A program made the translations under genes and the position numbers. This document shows positions 1 to 9,465 of a stretch of DNA of 43,615 nt, in pieces. A model generated the notes under the pieces. It worked only from the letters and a program-made list of their open reading frames with translations. It had not been told where the DNA came from and searched no databases. Where the stretch lies: positions 1 through 43,615 of the forward strand of contig JABSOJ010000013.1 of NCBI GenBank assembly GCA_013216005.1, written 5' to 3'. Position 1 is the first letter of the stretch, and every line of letters starts with the position of its first letter. The stretch is from Alteromonadaceae bacterium (GTDB lineage Bacteria; Pseudomonadota; Gammaproteobacteria; Enterobacterales; Alteromonadaceae).

Positions 1-77
1 TATAGGTTTGAACTCATGTAAATTAACAGAAAACATTGTTGAACTGTAACCCTAATTTAGCCTATATGGTCGGTGCC
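1..77 (+). repeat. Copy 1 of a 77-nt inverted repeat; may extend beyond the left window edge
   Basis: Reverse complement of 1-77 matches 20784-20860 at 74/77 positions by direct alignment. Confidence 0.95.
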
Positions 78-154
78 TAGGTTACTTTACATTTTATATA
101 TTTTTACTTATTGTATAATAAAAAAAGCTAATGAATTCATTGTCTTTTGTTTGC

Positions 155-170
155 TGGTGTAAATATTGCA
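155..170 (+). promoter_or_regulatory. Candidate sigma-54 (-24/-12) promoter
   Basis: TGGTGTAAATATTGCA: GG and GC separated by exactly 10 nt, with TTGCA at -12; 53 nt upstream of the first ORF start. Confidence 0.5.
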
Positions 171-222
171 ATTAGTAGTGATTATTGATTCTTTCGTGCA
201 ATTCAAAGTGTTATAGGTTGGT

Positions 223-903
223 ATGAAACAAGTTAAACGGAAAGCGGGCATTACCGCAAACATGGAAATTAAAACCAGTCGTCGAGGGTTATTCAAAAAA
301 GCTGCTATTGGGGTTCCAATAGTTATGACGCTTGCTAATCGACCAGCATACGGTGCCGTATGTTCTATTTCTGGTTTTCAATCAGTTAACCCGTCTGGTG
401 TGAAAATTATAGATGGAAGTTGTGGAGGTTTTAGCCCTAGGGGTTGGACGCACCCTGACGAAGGAGGTGGCGCCACAGATGGCAGTCGCAAAGATTGGTA
501 TGACGCAGGTTATAACCCTAACCCTAGAATTTCTGAAGAAAGTGGTCGTAAAAAAAAGCGTAAAAAAGCTAGAACAAGCAATGCCACTGGCGATCCATTA
601 GGTACACTATTTTCTGATCGAAGAGCTTTCGGTAAACGTGCTCCTGGGTATCCTTCAGATGCTACACTGCACGATATACTTATTGCAGGCAATGGCACTC
701 TCGTATGGCATGCAATCGCTAATTTCTTAAATGCCGGTTTATTTGTTAATTATCGCCTTAGTCAACTTGATGTTGTTGGTTTATATTGGGCATATGTTGA
801 TTTAGATGATGAGTATACAACAGATAGTGGCACTGTAATAAACATGGCTATAGTTGAACAAAATACTGGTGGCTTACAATCGTTTTTTGATCAATACCAT
901 TAA
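223..903 (+). CDS. Tat-signal-like exported protein of unknown function; candidate substrate of the downstream PqqD/HprK-related cassette
   Basis: ORF with N-terminal TSRRGLFKKAAIGVPIVMTLANRPAYGA (twin-arginine motif, hydrophobic stretch, AxA-like cleavage site). Start could be 223 or 262. Confidence 0.75.
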   Translation: MKQVKRKAGITANMEIKTSRRGLFKKAAIGVPIVMTLANRPAYGAVCSISGFQSVNPSGVKIIDGSCGGFSPRGWTHPDEGGGATDGSRKDWYDAGYNPNPRISEESGRKKKRKKARTSNATGDPLGTLFSDRRAFGKRAPGYPSDATLHDILIAGNGTLVWHAIANFLNAGLFVNYRLSQLDVVGLYWAYVDLDDEYTTDSGTVINMAIVEQNTGGLQSFFDQYH

Positions 904-936
904 ATGTTTACTCACTGTGTTTGATGATTTAGTTAA

Positions 937-1245
937 ATGACTCAGTTTTATAAATTAAATACAAAAAATAAAATACATCACTACTTTTGTAATTCTGAAG
1001 TAGTGGTCTATATTGTTAATAGTAAGGAAACACTCTTGTTATCGTCCTATATGGCGGTAATATTTCGTTGTTTGGTTACTAAGGAAAATAATCTTCAATA
1101 TTCTCAAGAAGTGCTTATAGATTTGTGCAATTTGGATCAGGAAGTCAGTAAAGAGAAAAGTATTATTAATGATACAGATTTACACCATCATTTTGATGAA
1201 TGTCTGGCAAAACTGGTTAATTTACAATTAATTGAGTCTGTTTAG
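937..1245 (+). CDS. PqqD-like peptide chaperone (HPr-rel-A system type)
   Basis: Small ~100-aa ORF, overlapping by one base with a HprK-related kinase gene; PqqD-like length and pattern. Confidence 0.65.
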   Translation: MTQFYKLNTKNKIHHYFCNSEVVVYIVNSKETLLLSSYMAVIFRCLVTKENNLQYSQEVLIDLCNLDQEVSKEKSIINDTDLHHHFDECLAKLVNLQLIESV

Positions 1246-2153
1246 TGATTTTAAAAGAATACTCCCCCAAAGAAATAAAAAAGTTATTAATATCCTCTGG
1301 TTTGTCCTTTCGAGTTGGTCGTTTTACGGTTAATTTAAAGTCAAATATTTCAAATGTAATAAAGGGGATAAGTAAGCTTTATGCGGAAAGTGAAATCATT
1401 TCGCAGCCTTGTGATTTTTCGGTTACATTGAATCGCTCTACGGGTATTCGTTCATTTGTTAAACCTCAAGCACATTTTTCATTTAATGGTATTGAACCTT
1501 TTTCCCCTTTGCCTGTTTCCCAGGCATTTCCATTATTTGAGTGGGGTTCAAATTGGTGTGTAACCAATCATTGTCATCAATATTTAGTTATTCATGCGGC
1601 TGTTGTTGAAAAGAATGGATTTGCTTTAATATTACCCGGGCAATCAGGTTCAGGTAAAAGTACCCTGTGTGCTGCTTTGGTTACAATTGGGGGATGGCGT
1701 TTGTTATCAGATGAGTTAACGATGCTTCGTCTGGATGATCTGAAAGTAGTACCTAACCCAAGGCCAATTAGCTTAAAAAATCAGTCAATTGATATCGTAA
1801 AATCGATATCTGATCAGAATAAATTCAGTTCAGTCGTTAAAGACACTATTAAAGGGACAGTTGCACATTTATGTCCGCCAAAACAGGATGTACTCGATTT
1901 TGATGTTCTAGCCACGCCTGCTTTAATTGTTTATCCAAAATATCAAAAAGATTCAGAATGCTACTTGCAAGAGTTATCGAAAGGTGAAAGTTTTATTCGG
2001 TTAGCTGATCACTCTTTTAATTATTCAATATTAGGTCTTGAAGGTTTTGAAATCTTATCAAAGTTACATGATAAGGTTGAGTGCTATGAATATTGTTATG
2101 ATGGCGACTTTAAAGAGGCACTAAATTTAATGGATTCTTTGTTACCCTCATGA
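1245..2153 (+). CDS. HprK-related kinase A
   Basis: P-loop LPGQSGSGKSTLCAALV followed by LLSDELTML, an HPr kinase-like arrangement. Confidence 0.8.
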   Translation: MILKEYSPKEIKKLLISSGLSFRVGRFTVNLKSNISNVIKGISKLYAESEIISQPCDFSVTLNRSTGIRSFVKPQAHFSFNGIEPFSPLPVSQAFPLFEWGSNWCVTNHCHQYLVIHAAVVEKNGFALILPGQSGSGKSTLCAALVTIGGWRLLSDELTMLRLDDLKVVPNPRPISLKNQSIDIVKSISDQNKFSSVVKDTIKGTVAHLCPPKQDVLDFDVLATPALIVYPKYQKDSECYLQELSKGESFIRLADHSFNYSILGLEGFEILSKLHDKVECYEYCYDGDFKEALNLMDSLLPS

Positions 2154-3256
2154 AAAGTTCAAATGTATTAGTTAAATTTTTAATTACTCCGATAATTGTT
2201 AATCGTTGGTCTCAAAAGGAATGGCAGCAATTAATACAGCAGGCATATGTCACTAACTTAATGGCTCGGGTTCATTTTATTCTGAATGACAACAAGCTGA
2301 TTAAGTATGTACCGAACAATGTTGAATGGCATTTCACATCAGCACATAAAGTTTATCTTGCACATCAACAAGACGTTTTAAATGAAGTGTCGGTTATTTG
2401 CAATGCCCTGAAATTGGCAAATATAGCACCGGTATTCTTAAAAGGAACAGCCTATTTATTAGCTGATGATAAATGTAATCAAGGTAGATTATTTTCAGAT
2501 GTAGATATTTTTGTTATTAAATCTGAATTGGATTCGACCGAAAAAATGCTGCATTGGAATGGTTGGGTGGGTGAAGAGGTAGATCAACATGATGAGAAGT
2601 ATTATCGTGATTGGATGCATGAAATACCTCCTATGACTAATACTAAAACACATATGACAATTGATGTTCATCATAACTTGGTTCCGCTAGTAAGCAGGAT
2701 TAAATTAAATAGCGACAAATTGTTAGAAACTATTGAGACTGTAGGGGATTATAAAATACTATCAATGGAAGATAGGATCCTTCACAGCGCGGTACATTTG
2801 TTACTTGATGGTGAATTTAATCAAGGATTCAGGGATCTCCATGATCTATATTTACTTATTTCTGATGGCTTATCTGTAAATAAAGATTTTTTAGTTGTTC
2901 TATATACAAGATCTCAACAACTTGGTTTTGAATTGATCCTTTATTATTGTCTTAGTCTAATGTCTATAGTTTTTAACTTGGATGTTGATACACGAGTAAC
3001 GAAAGAATTTGAAAAAAACATCAAGTCACCTCTGACCGCAAAATTAGTTTTAAAACTGTTTTGTCAGGTGTTAAATCCTACAGAAAAACTAATAAAGTCT
3101 TATAAATACAGAATTTCATTGTTCATGTTATTTATTCGATCACATTGGATAAAAATGCCGTTTCAAATGCTCATTCCCCACTTGTTATACAAAGCGTTTA
3201 TTACACCCTATAATGAGTGGAAGAAAGCCCAAAAACAGAATGAAGAGCATAACTAA
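2150..3256 (+). CDS. Nucleotidyltransferase family protein
   Basis: FLKGTAYLLADDKCNQGRLFSDVDIFV nucleotidyltransferase-like motif; overlaps the kinase gene by 4 nt. Confidence 0.7.
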   Translation: MKSSNVLVKFLITPIIVNRWSQKEWQQLIQQAYVTNLMARVHFILNDNKLIKYVPNNVEWHFTSAHKVYLAHQQDVLNEVSVICNALKLANIAPVFLKGTAYLLADDKCNQGRLFSDVDIFVIKSELDSTEKMLHWNGWVGEEVDQHDEKYYRDWMHEIPPMTNTKTHMTIDVHHNLVPLVSRIKLNSDKLLETIETVGDYKILSMEDRILHSAVHLLLDGEFNQGFRDLHDLYLLISDGLSVNKDFLVVLYTRSQQLGFELILYYCLSLMSIVFNLDVDTRVTKEFEKNIKSPLTAKLVLKLFCQVLNPTEKLIKSYKYRISLFMLFIRSHWIKMPFQMLIPHLLYKAFITPYNEWKKAQKQNEEHN

Positions 3257-3363
3257 CCCAACTCGGGATGGGCTTTAACTAGTGCAAGAGTCGTAAAAAT
3301 TGTTGTAGGTTTTAGTTATAACTCATATGATAGTTACCTAAATACATCTGCTGGTTCAATACG

Positions 3364-5394
3364 TTGGAATTACTCGGTTTATTTGGTTATATCTTTGCAA
3401 GTTGTGCATATTTTATATTTATCCTCCTGTTATTGGCGGCTCGCAATCGCACTGTGTCTGGAACTCTGGTTTTATTGGCGAGCTCAGCTGCTTTAGCTTC
3501 TTTTACTACTGGAATTTTCCAGTTGGAACATCAGTCGTTAATTAAAACAATTTTAGTCTTTGAAACACTGAAATGCTTATTTTGGTCGTTGATCATTTTA
3601 GCAACACGTGCAGGTGTACAAACGCTCAAAGACCTCTTCAACAGTACCGCTATTAAGCAATATCTTTCTATCTGGACATTCATTACTCTGGCTAGTTGGT
3701 ATAGTGCAATTTACGTTGAAGGTGGTACTAAATTCCTATTTATGCTGTTTCTGGTCCTTAATTTATGGGCTTTGGTTATGTTGGAACAGCTCTACCGTAA
3801 CGCTGAGCTTAAGTCCAGATGGGCGTTAAAACCTTTCGTTATTGCCTTAGGCACTGTTTTTGTTTTTGATTTCATAATGTTTGCTCAAGCATCAATGCTT
3901 AATCAACTGGATTTTAATTTTTGGTATATACGTTCCATTATAGGTGCCGCCAGTGTACCTTTTTTGTTAGTAAGCACCAGAAGGATGAAAGATTGGTCAG
4001 TAAATATTTTCATCTCCCGGGATGTGGTGTTTTACAGCTCAATGTTGTTGATTTCCGGATTGTATTTATTAGTAATGGCTTTCGCTGGTTTTGTGCTTAA
4101 TTATTTTGGTGGCGAATGGGGCATTAATTTAAGCGTTGTTTTTTTAGTGATGGGTAGTATTGTATTAGCCGTATTATTGATCACTGAAAGGTTACGTAGA
4201 GAGGTTAAGGTATTTATTACTAAACATTTTTTTGCAAATAAATATGATTATCGTTTTGAATGGCTGAAGCTTATAGAAAAACTTGAAATTTGCGAAAGTG
4301 GTGATTTTTACCAAACAGCACTGAATGCTATCAGATCAACGATGAATATTCCCACAGGGATTATTGTAAAAAAACAAAATTTGGGCCGTTATGAAATTGC
4401 CTATAGTAAAGGAATAATTCCTGACCATTGTTTGTTTAGCCAGCTGAAAAATATTGAGCAATTTTGTCAGGAGAGAAATTGGATCATAGATATACGTGAA
4501 TATGAGAAGTTTGAAAATAGTTATTTAGACTTAACTATTGATAGCGATATTTTTGCACAGTTCAATATATCTATTATTGTACCAATTGTTATAGGGGGTA
4601 ATTTGTATGGCTTTTTTCTCTTATCTTCACCTATAGCTGAAAAGAGGTTATTGAATTGGGAAGATCGTGATTTACTCTCGGCTATTTCTAATCAGTTAAG
4701 TCATTATTTATCGCTAAATGAAGCGAATGATAAAATAGCAGAATCTAAGCAGTTTGATGCATTTAACCGTATGTCTGCTTTTTTAGTACATGATTTAAAA
4801 AACGTACAAGCACAATTGACCTTAATTAGTAGTAATGCCAAAAAACATCGTGATAATCCGGAGTTTGTTGATGATGCATTTGAAACTATTGAATCTGCTA
4901 CTGCAAGATTAGATCGGGTGTTAACCCAACTACGTAATAAAACAGTTGTTGAAACTGAGCATAAAAAGATTAACATTAATGAATTGCTCGAAACAGTTGT
5001 TGAACAACGTAATATTGATTTTCCTAAAGTTGAATTAGCATTGGAACAACCAATTGAAATGTTCATTGAACAGGAAACGTTTAGTGCGGTGATCAGTCAC
5101 TTAATTCAAAATGCGCAGGAAGCGACAAGTGGTGATGGATGGGTTAAGATAAAAGTATCATTTTTTGATGAGCGGTTGAATATAGCCATAGCGGATAATG
5201 GTTGTGGTATGTCAAAAAGTTTTATTGCAGAAAGGTTATTTAAGCCATTTGATACGACTAAAGGAAATGCTGGTATGGGTATTGGCGTCTTTGAAGCAAA
5301 GCAATTTATTGAAAGTTTGGGTGGCAGTATACAAGTAATAAGTTTTGAAGATAAAGGAACGAGTTTTCATTTATCAATACCAAATACAAATTGA
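3364..5394 (+). CDS. prsK: XrtA/PEP-CTERM system histidine kinase PrsK
   Basis: N-terminal multi-TM region, GAF-like region, FLVHDLKN H-box, HLIQNAQEAT N-box and ADNGCGMS / GMGIGVFEAKQF ATPase boxes; followed by a PrsR-like regulator. TTG start. Confidence 0.88.
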   Translation: MELLGLFGYIFASCAYFIFILLLLAARNRTVSGTLVLLASSAALASFTTGIFQLEHQSLIKTILVFETLKCLFWSLIILATRAGVQTLKDLFNSTAIKQYLSIWTFITLASWYSAIYVEGGTKFLFMLFLVLNLWALVMLEQLYRNAELKSRWALKPFVIALGTVFVFDFIMFAQASMLNQLDFNFWYIRSIIGAASVPFLLVSTRRMKDWSVNIFISRDVVFYSSMLLISGLYLLVMAFAGFVLNYFGGEWGINLSVVFLVMGSIVLAVLLITERLRREVKVFITKHFFANKYDYRFEWLKLIEKLEICESGDFYQTALNAIRSTMNIPTGIIVKKQNLGRYEIAYSKGIIPDHCLFSQLKNIEQFCQERNWIIDIREYEKFENSYLDLTIDSDIFAQFNISIIVPIVIGGNLYGFFLLSSPIAEKRLLNWEDRDLLSAISNQLSHYLSLNEANDKIAESKQFDAFNRMSAFLVHDLKNVQAQLTLISSNAKKHRDNPEFVDDAFETIESATARLDRVLTQLRNKTVVETEHKKININELLETVVEQRNIDFPKVELALEQPIEMFIEQETFSAVISHLIQNAQEATSGDGWVKIKVSFFDERLNIAIADNGCGMSKSFIAERLFKPFDTTKGNAGMGIGVFEAKQFIESLGGSIQVISFEDKGTSFHLSIPNTN

Positions 5395-5446
5395 ATATAG
5401 GTATTGATATAACAATTAATAATGTACTACTGGATGAATAGAGTTA

Positions 5447-6793
5447 ATGGAAAAATTACTAATAGTTGATGATGATCTTGGTATTCAAAAACAATTAAAA
5501 TGGAGCTTTACTGATTATGAGGTTGTGCTGGCGGCAGACCGTGAAAGCGCTATCACTGCTGTACGTCGTCACGAACCTAAGGTAGTTACATTAGATTTAG
5601 GTTTACCGCCGGATCCAAGCAATGCCTCTGAGGGGTTAGCTGCATTAAAAGAAATACTGGTTATTGCCCCTTTTACTAAAGTTATTGTTATAACCGGTAG
5701 TGATGATAGGGCACATGCATTACAGGCGATAGAAATAGGTGCTTATGATTTTTATCAAAAACCTGTCGATTCTGACGTTATTAATACCATTGTTTCACGA
5801 GCATATAGCGTATCCAGGATTGAAGCTGAGAATAGGGCATTAAGGTCAGTTTATAGTGCTGACAGTGGCATTATTGGTAGTAGTGAGGCAATTTCCAGGT
5901 TGCAAAGTATGGTGCAGCGTATTGCACCAACCAATATTACCGCTTTATTGTTAGGTGAAAGTGGCACAGGTAAAGAAGTTACCGCAAATGCTGTGCATTC
6001 ACTAAGCGATCGTAAGAAAAAGCCTTTTATTGCAATTAACTGTGCCTCGATACCAGAAACTTTATTGGAAAGTGAATTCTTTGGTTATGAAAAAGGGGCT
6101 TTTACGGGAGCTCATAAAACAACTAAAGGTAAAATTGAATGTGCTGAAGGTGGAACCTTATTTCTTGATGAAATAGGTGATATGCCTTATAACTTGCAGG
6201 CTAAGTTGTTGCGCTTTTTACAAGAAAAAGTGATTGAACGATTGGGTGGACGTCAAGAAATTCCCGTTGATGTCAGAGTTGTTTGTGCGACGAATCAAAA
6301 TTTGGAAGAGATGGTTAAAGAAAAAACTTTTCGTGAAGATTTGTTTTATCGAGTCAGTGAAATAACGTTGAATATTCCACCACTTAGGGATCGGGACGAA
6401 GATGTGATCATTCTTGCACAATTTTTCCTTCAGAAATATGCCTTGGAATATAAACGCAATATTAAAACTTTTTCTGAAGATGGACTTAGTGCAATAAAAG
6501 CACATCGTTGGCCTGGTAACATTCGAGAATTACAAAATAAGATAAAAAGTTCGGTTATTATGGCTACTGGAACCCAAGTTACAGCGTTTGATTTAGGCTT
6601 TTTTGATCATGAAAATAACGATTATGAACTTTCCCTCAATTTGCGCGCAGTAAGAGAACAGGCGGAAACATTAGCTATTCAAAAAGCTTATGCATTAAGT
6701 GAAGGAAATATGTCGAAAGCTGCTGATTTATTAGGTATAACGCGACCAACATTATATTCATTGATTGATAAATATTCTTTGAATATTAATTGA
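5447..6793 (+). CDS. prsR: Sigma-54-dependent response regulator PrsR
   Basis: Receiver domain (LIVDDDLGIQ, TLDLGLPPD), GESGTGKE Walker A, GAFTGA sigma-54 contact motif, C-terminal Fis-type HTH. Confidence 0.92.
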   Translation: MEKLLIVDDDLGIQKQLKWSFTDYEVVLAADRESAITAVRRHEPKVVTLDLGLPPDPSNASEGLAALKEILVIAPFTKVIVITGSDDRAHALQAIEIGAYDFYQKPVDSDVINTIVSRAYSVSRIEAENRALRSVYSADSGIIGSSEAISRLQSMVQRIAPTNITALLLGESGTGKEVTANAVHSLSDRKKKPFIAINCASIPETLLESEFFGYEKGAFTGAHKTTKGKIECAEGGTLFLDEIGDMPYNLQAKLLRFLQEKVIERLGGRQEIPVDVRVVCATNQNLEEMVKEKTFREDLFYRVSEITLNIPPLRDRDEDVIILAQFFLQKYALEYKRNIKTFSEDGLSAIKAHRWPGNIRELQNKIKSSVIMATGTQVTAFDLGFFDHENNDYELSLNLRAVREQAETLAIQKAYALSEGNMSKAADLLGITRPTLYSLIDKYSLNIN

Positions 6794-6806
6794 TGTTTTT
6801 TAGCTG

Positions 6807-6850
6807 GCTTCAACTTATAATTGGTTCTTAAACCATTGGGAAGTTGAAGC
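6807..6850 (+). terminator. Hairpin between convergent genes, possible terminator
   Basis: GCTTCAACTT ... AAGTTGAAGC perfect 10-bp outer stem with an inner TGGTT-CTTA-AACCA hairpin, followed by a T-rich stretch. Confidence 0.55.
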
Positions 6851-6863
6851 TTGTTTATATAAA

Positions 6864-7892
6864 TTATTTTTTCACGTTACTCTCTGCAAATTCACGATTT
6901 TTTTCTTTAAGCAATTTATCAACATATCGTGTCATTTTGATCTTTTCTTTTATCGTAGTTTCAAGTATATCTTCGATTTCACGTAAAACTTCCCGAATAT
7001 TTTCTATGTGTTCAGACGTGTTAACAACCACCTGTTTTTTCGGTTCTATATTTTGTAATTGTTGAGAAGTTAAAGAGCCGGTGAGCTCTAATTTCATTTC
7101 TTCAGCTACTTCATTTACTGCATCACTATTAATAATTTTTAGCTCTTCTAAAAAGGCAAATAATAATAATCGGTCAACAAAGATATTGATTTTTCTAGGT
7201 ACGCCCAAGGTTTTTTCATGAATTAGCTTAAGAGCATTCTCAGAAAATAGCTCATTATTAGTGCCATTTGCTTGCTGGAGGCGGTACAAAATGTATTCTT
7301 TAACTTCTTCACAGCTTAAAGGTTTTAAATGAGCAGAAGCAATAATTCGCTGTCGAAATTGTTCCATATCAGGCGCTTGAATTATTTCTTTCAGTTCCTC
7401 TTGTCCCAGTAAAAAGCTTTGGATTAAAGGTTTGTTGTCCAGTTGAAAATTAGATAACATCCTTAATTCTTCAACTGTTTCAGCGGGCAAGTTTTGTGCT
7501 TCATCAACCAATATCAAAGCACGTTTGCCCTGTTGATTTAGGCTTATTAAGTATTGTTCAATATGCTGTAATAATTCGGCTTTACTGCCTCGTTCAACAT
7601 GAATTTTGAATTCAGCAGCAATAAGTTCAAGTAGTTCTTGTGGGTTTAGCTTTGTCGTGACAATTTGGGCGGCAACAATATTTGTATCGCCTAAATTGCT
7701 AAGTAAGTTGCGTGCAATTGTTGTTTTCCCTGTCCCTATTGGACCCGTTATTACAATAAAACCTTCACCTTGGTCTAAGCCATATTGAAGGTACGATAGA
7801 GCTCTCTGATGGTGAGCAGAAGCAAAAAAGAAACGGGGATCCGGACTTAATTGAAAAGGACGTTCGCTAAAGCCGTAATATTCTTCATACAT
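6864..7892 (-). CDS. XrtA-associated ATPase (ExeA/GspA-like AAA)
   Basis: MYEEYYGFSERPFQLSPDPRFFF, GPIGTGKTTIARNLL Walker A, ALILVDEAQNL Walker B. Confidence 0.88.
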   Translation of the reverse strand: MYEEYYGFSERPFQLSPDPRFFFASAHHQRALSYLQYGLDQGEGFIVITGPIGTGKTTIARNLLSNLGDTNIVAAQIVTTKLNPQELLELIAAEFKIHVERGSKAELLQHIEQYLISLNQQGKRALILVDEAQNLPAETVEELRMLSNFQLDNKPLIQSFLLGQEELKEIIQAPDMEQFRQRIIASAHLKPLSCEEVKEYILYRLQQANGTNNELFSENALKLIHEKTLGVPRKINIFVDRLLLFAFLEELKIINSDAVNEVAEEMKLELTGSLTSQQLQNIEPKKQVVVNTSEHIENIREVLREIEDILETTIKEKIKMTRYVDKLLKEKNREFAESNVKK

Positions 7893-7893
7893 G

Positions 7894-9465
7894 TTAAAAA
7901 TCTTTCTTTATAGTAATTGTTGCGCGTGCCTCAGAATAAGTACGTAAAGTATTACTTGATACTCTATCAAGGTATTGCAGGGTAAAGTTTGAAGATAAAG
8001 AACGACCTATTTTTCTAGAATAAGTTGAGGAAAAAGTACGATAATCATCTTTCTGTCCCTGAGTATCTACATGCTCTTTATTGAATTCATTATGATTAAA
8101 TTTGATATTAAATCTAAGTTCACTCTTGCCACTGAGCTTTCTGGAAAGAGCAAAGCTTGCAGTTAAGATATTATCAATTATACCCGTACTCAGGCTTTCT
8201 CTCTCAGAATGAGTGGCTGATAAAGTAAAAGTGGTTCTTGCTAGGGATAAGGTAGACTTCAAACTTAATGATTTGCTCAATGAAAATTCATTAGATTCTA
8301 TCAATACCAGATCAAATAAAGAAACCAAGTTGAAATTTTCAATATCAATAGTACTATTGTTACCTGCTATACATTGGGTAATATCATCTTCAGTTTCAAT
8401 TGGACACCAATAATTTCCCAAAGCGACTCGCTGATAATTATTGCGATCAAAGGCGTTTATTGTTTCGGCATAAGAAATTTCATTTGTTAAGCGTTTCGTT
8501 TTATGAGAAAACTGTAAATTAAAGGAATTACCAAAAAATCTGCGACTGTAATCCGCATTTAATGAGGTATTATTTGAAGGTTGCCAATTGATATTAGCCG
8601 AGAGATAATCGTTGCTAGATTCTTCTTCATTGTCTATATAGTTATAAGAGGAATCTATGAATAAGTGTGGGCTTAATTGCCATCTTATTCCTGGGCCCCA
8701 AGACGACATTGCATTACTGCCTGAAGCGATATTACCGTCAGAATCTTCATTGAAATAACGAATAAATGGGGTTAAATTCATTGGTGTTAAAAAACCTATC
8801 AATACTTCAGTATCGTACATACGACCGGTTAAATTTAAATTTTTTCTTTCAGTATAATTGGCTTTTATCAGCCAAAACATATTATTAAAAGATTGATTGT
8901 TTGTTGTTTTTATTGAGGCTGAATAACCGCTACTTTCGCCAATATTATCATCTGAATCAAGTGTGTTATATATGATACTGGAATGAAAGGAAAGTTTTGA
9001 GTTGTCAATATTGTATAGAAGCCCTGTTTGTTTGTCTCTCGTTTGTACAGTATCACTGGAAACTAAATCAGCAAGACTGTTATTAGCGTTATTTTTATTA
9101 ACATTGGCAATTTTTACGCTTGCTATAATTACAGGGCCATCTGTCCATAATAAATATTTCCCCTGTCCATTTAAACTACTAAAATCATTATTTAAATCGT
9201 GATCATGACTGTAAGTGGCATAAGTAGTAGAGCTCTGTAAAGAAAAATCTGCCATTCTGGATACAAACTGGGTATCTATTGAAAAACTGGTTTGACTGAC
9301 ATAGCTCTGAATTTTGGCATTTTTTAACAACTCAACATTATCGGTATGAATGCCTTCTATTTTTATATAGGGGTCAAAAGTCCACTCATTCGCTTCAAGT
9401 TGAAGCGTAAGCGTACAAATGATTAAGGTACAAAACTGTTTATTTATCTTTTGAACTATATTCAT
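7894..9465 (-). CDS. PEP-CTERM-associated outer membrane protein (TIGR03016-like beta-barrel)
   Basis: Signal peptide, repeated aromatic/alternating beta-strand pattern, terminal aromatic (ITIKKDF); position between the ATPase and autokinase genes. Start chosen at the internal Met of the 9486 ORF. Confidence 0.75.
   Translation of the reverse strand: MNIVQKINKQFCTLIICTLTLQLEANEWTFDPYIKIEGIHTDNVELLKNAKIQSYVSQTSFSIDTQFVSRMADFSLQSSTTYATYSHDHDLNNDFSSLNGQGKYLLWTDGPVIIASVKIANVNKNNANNSLADLVSSDTVQTRDKQTGLLYNIDNSKLSFHSSIIYNTLDSDDNIGESSGYSASIKTTNNQSFNNMFWLIKANYTERKNLNLTGRMYDTEVLIGFLTPMNLTPFIRYFNEDSDGNIASGSNAMSSWGPGIRWQLSPHLFIDSSYNYIDNEEESSNDYLSANINWQPSNNTSLNADYSRRFFGNSFNLQFSHKTKRLTNEISYAETINAFDRNNYQRVALGNYWCPIETEDDITQCIAGNNSTIDIENFNLVSLFDLVLIESNEFSLSKSLSLKSTLSLARTTFTLSATHSERESLSTGIIDNILTASFALSRKLSGKSELRFNIKFNHNEFNKEHVDTQGQKDDYRTFSSTYSRKIGRSLSSNFTLQYLDRVSSNTLRTYSEARATITIKKDF

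Noticed and set aside
108-698. Short ORFs 108-296 (-), 413-601 (+), 510-698 (-)
   Set aside because: They overlap the promoter or the Tat-like protein gene in other frames, with no recognisable motifs; probably spurious.
4704-5066. 120-aa antisense ORF within prsK
   Set aside because: Antisense to conserved histidine kinase domain; low-complexity Ser/Asn-rich translation typical of a shadow ORF.
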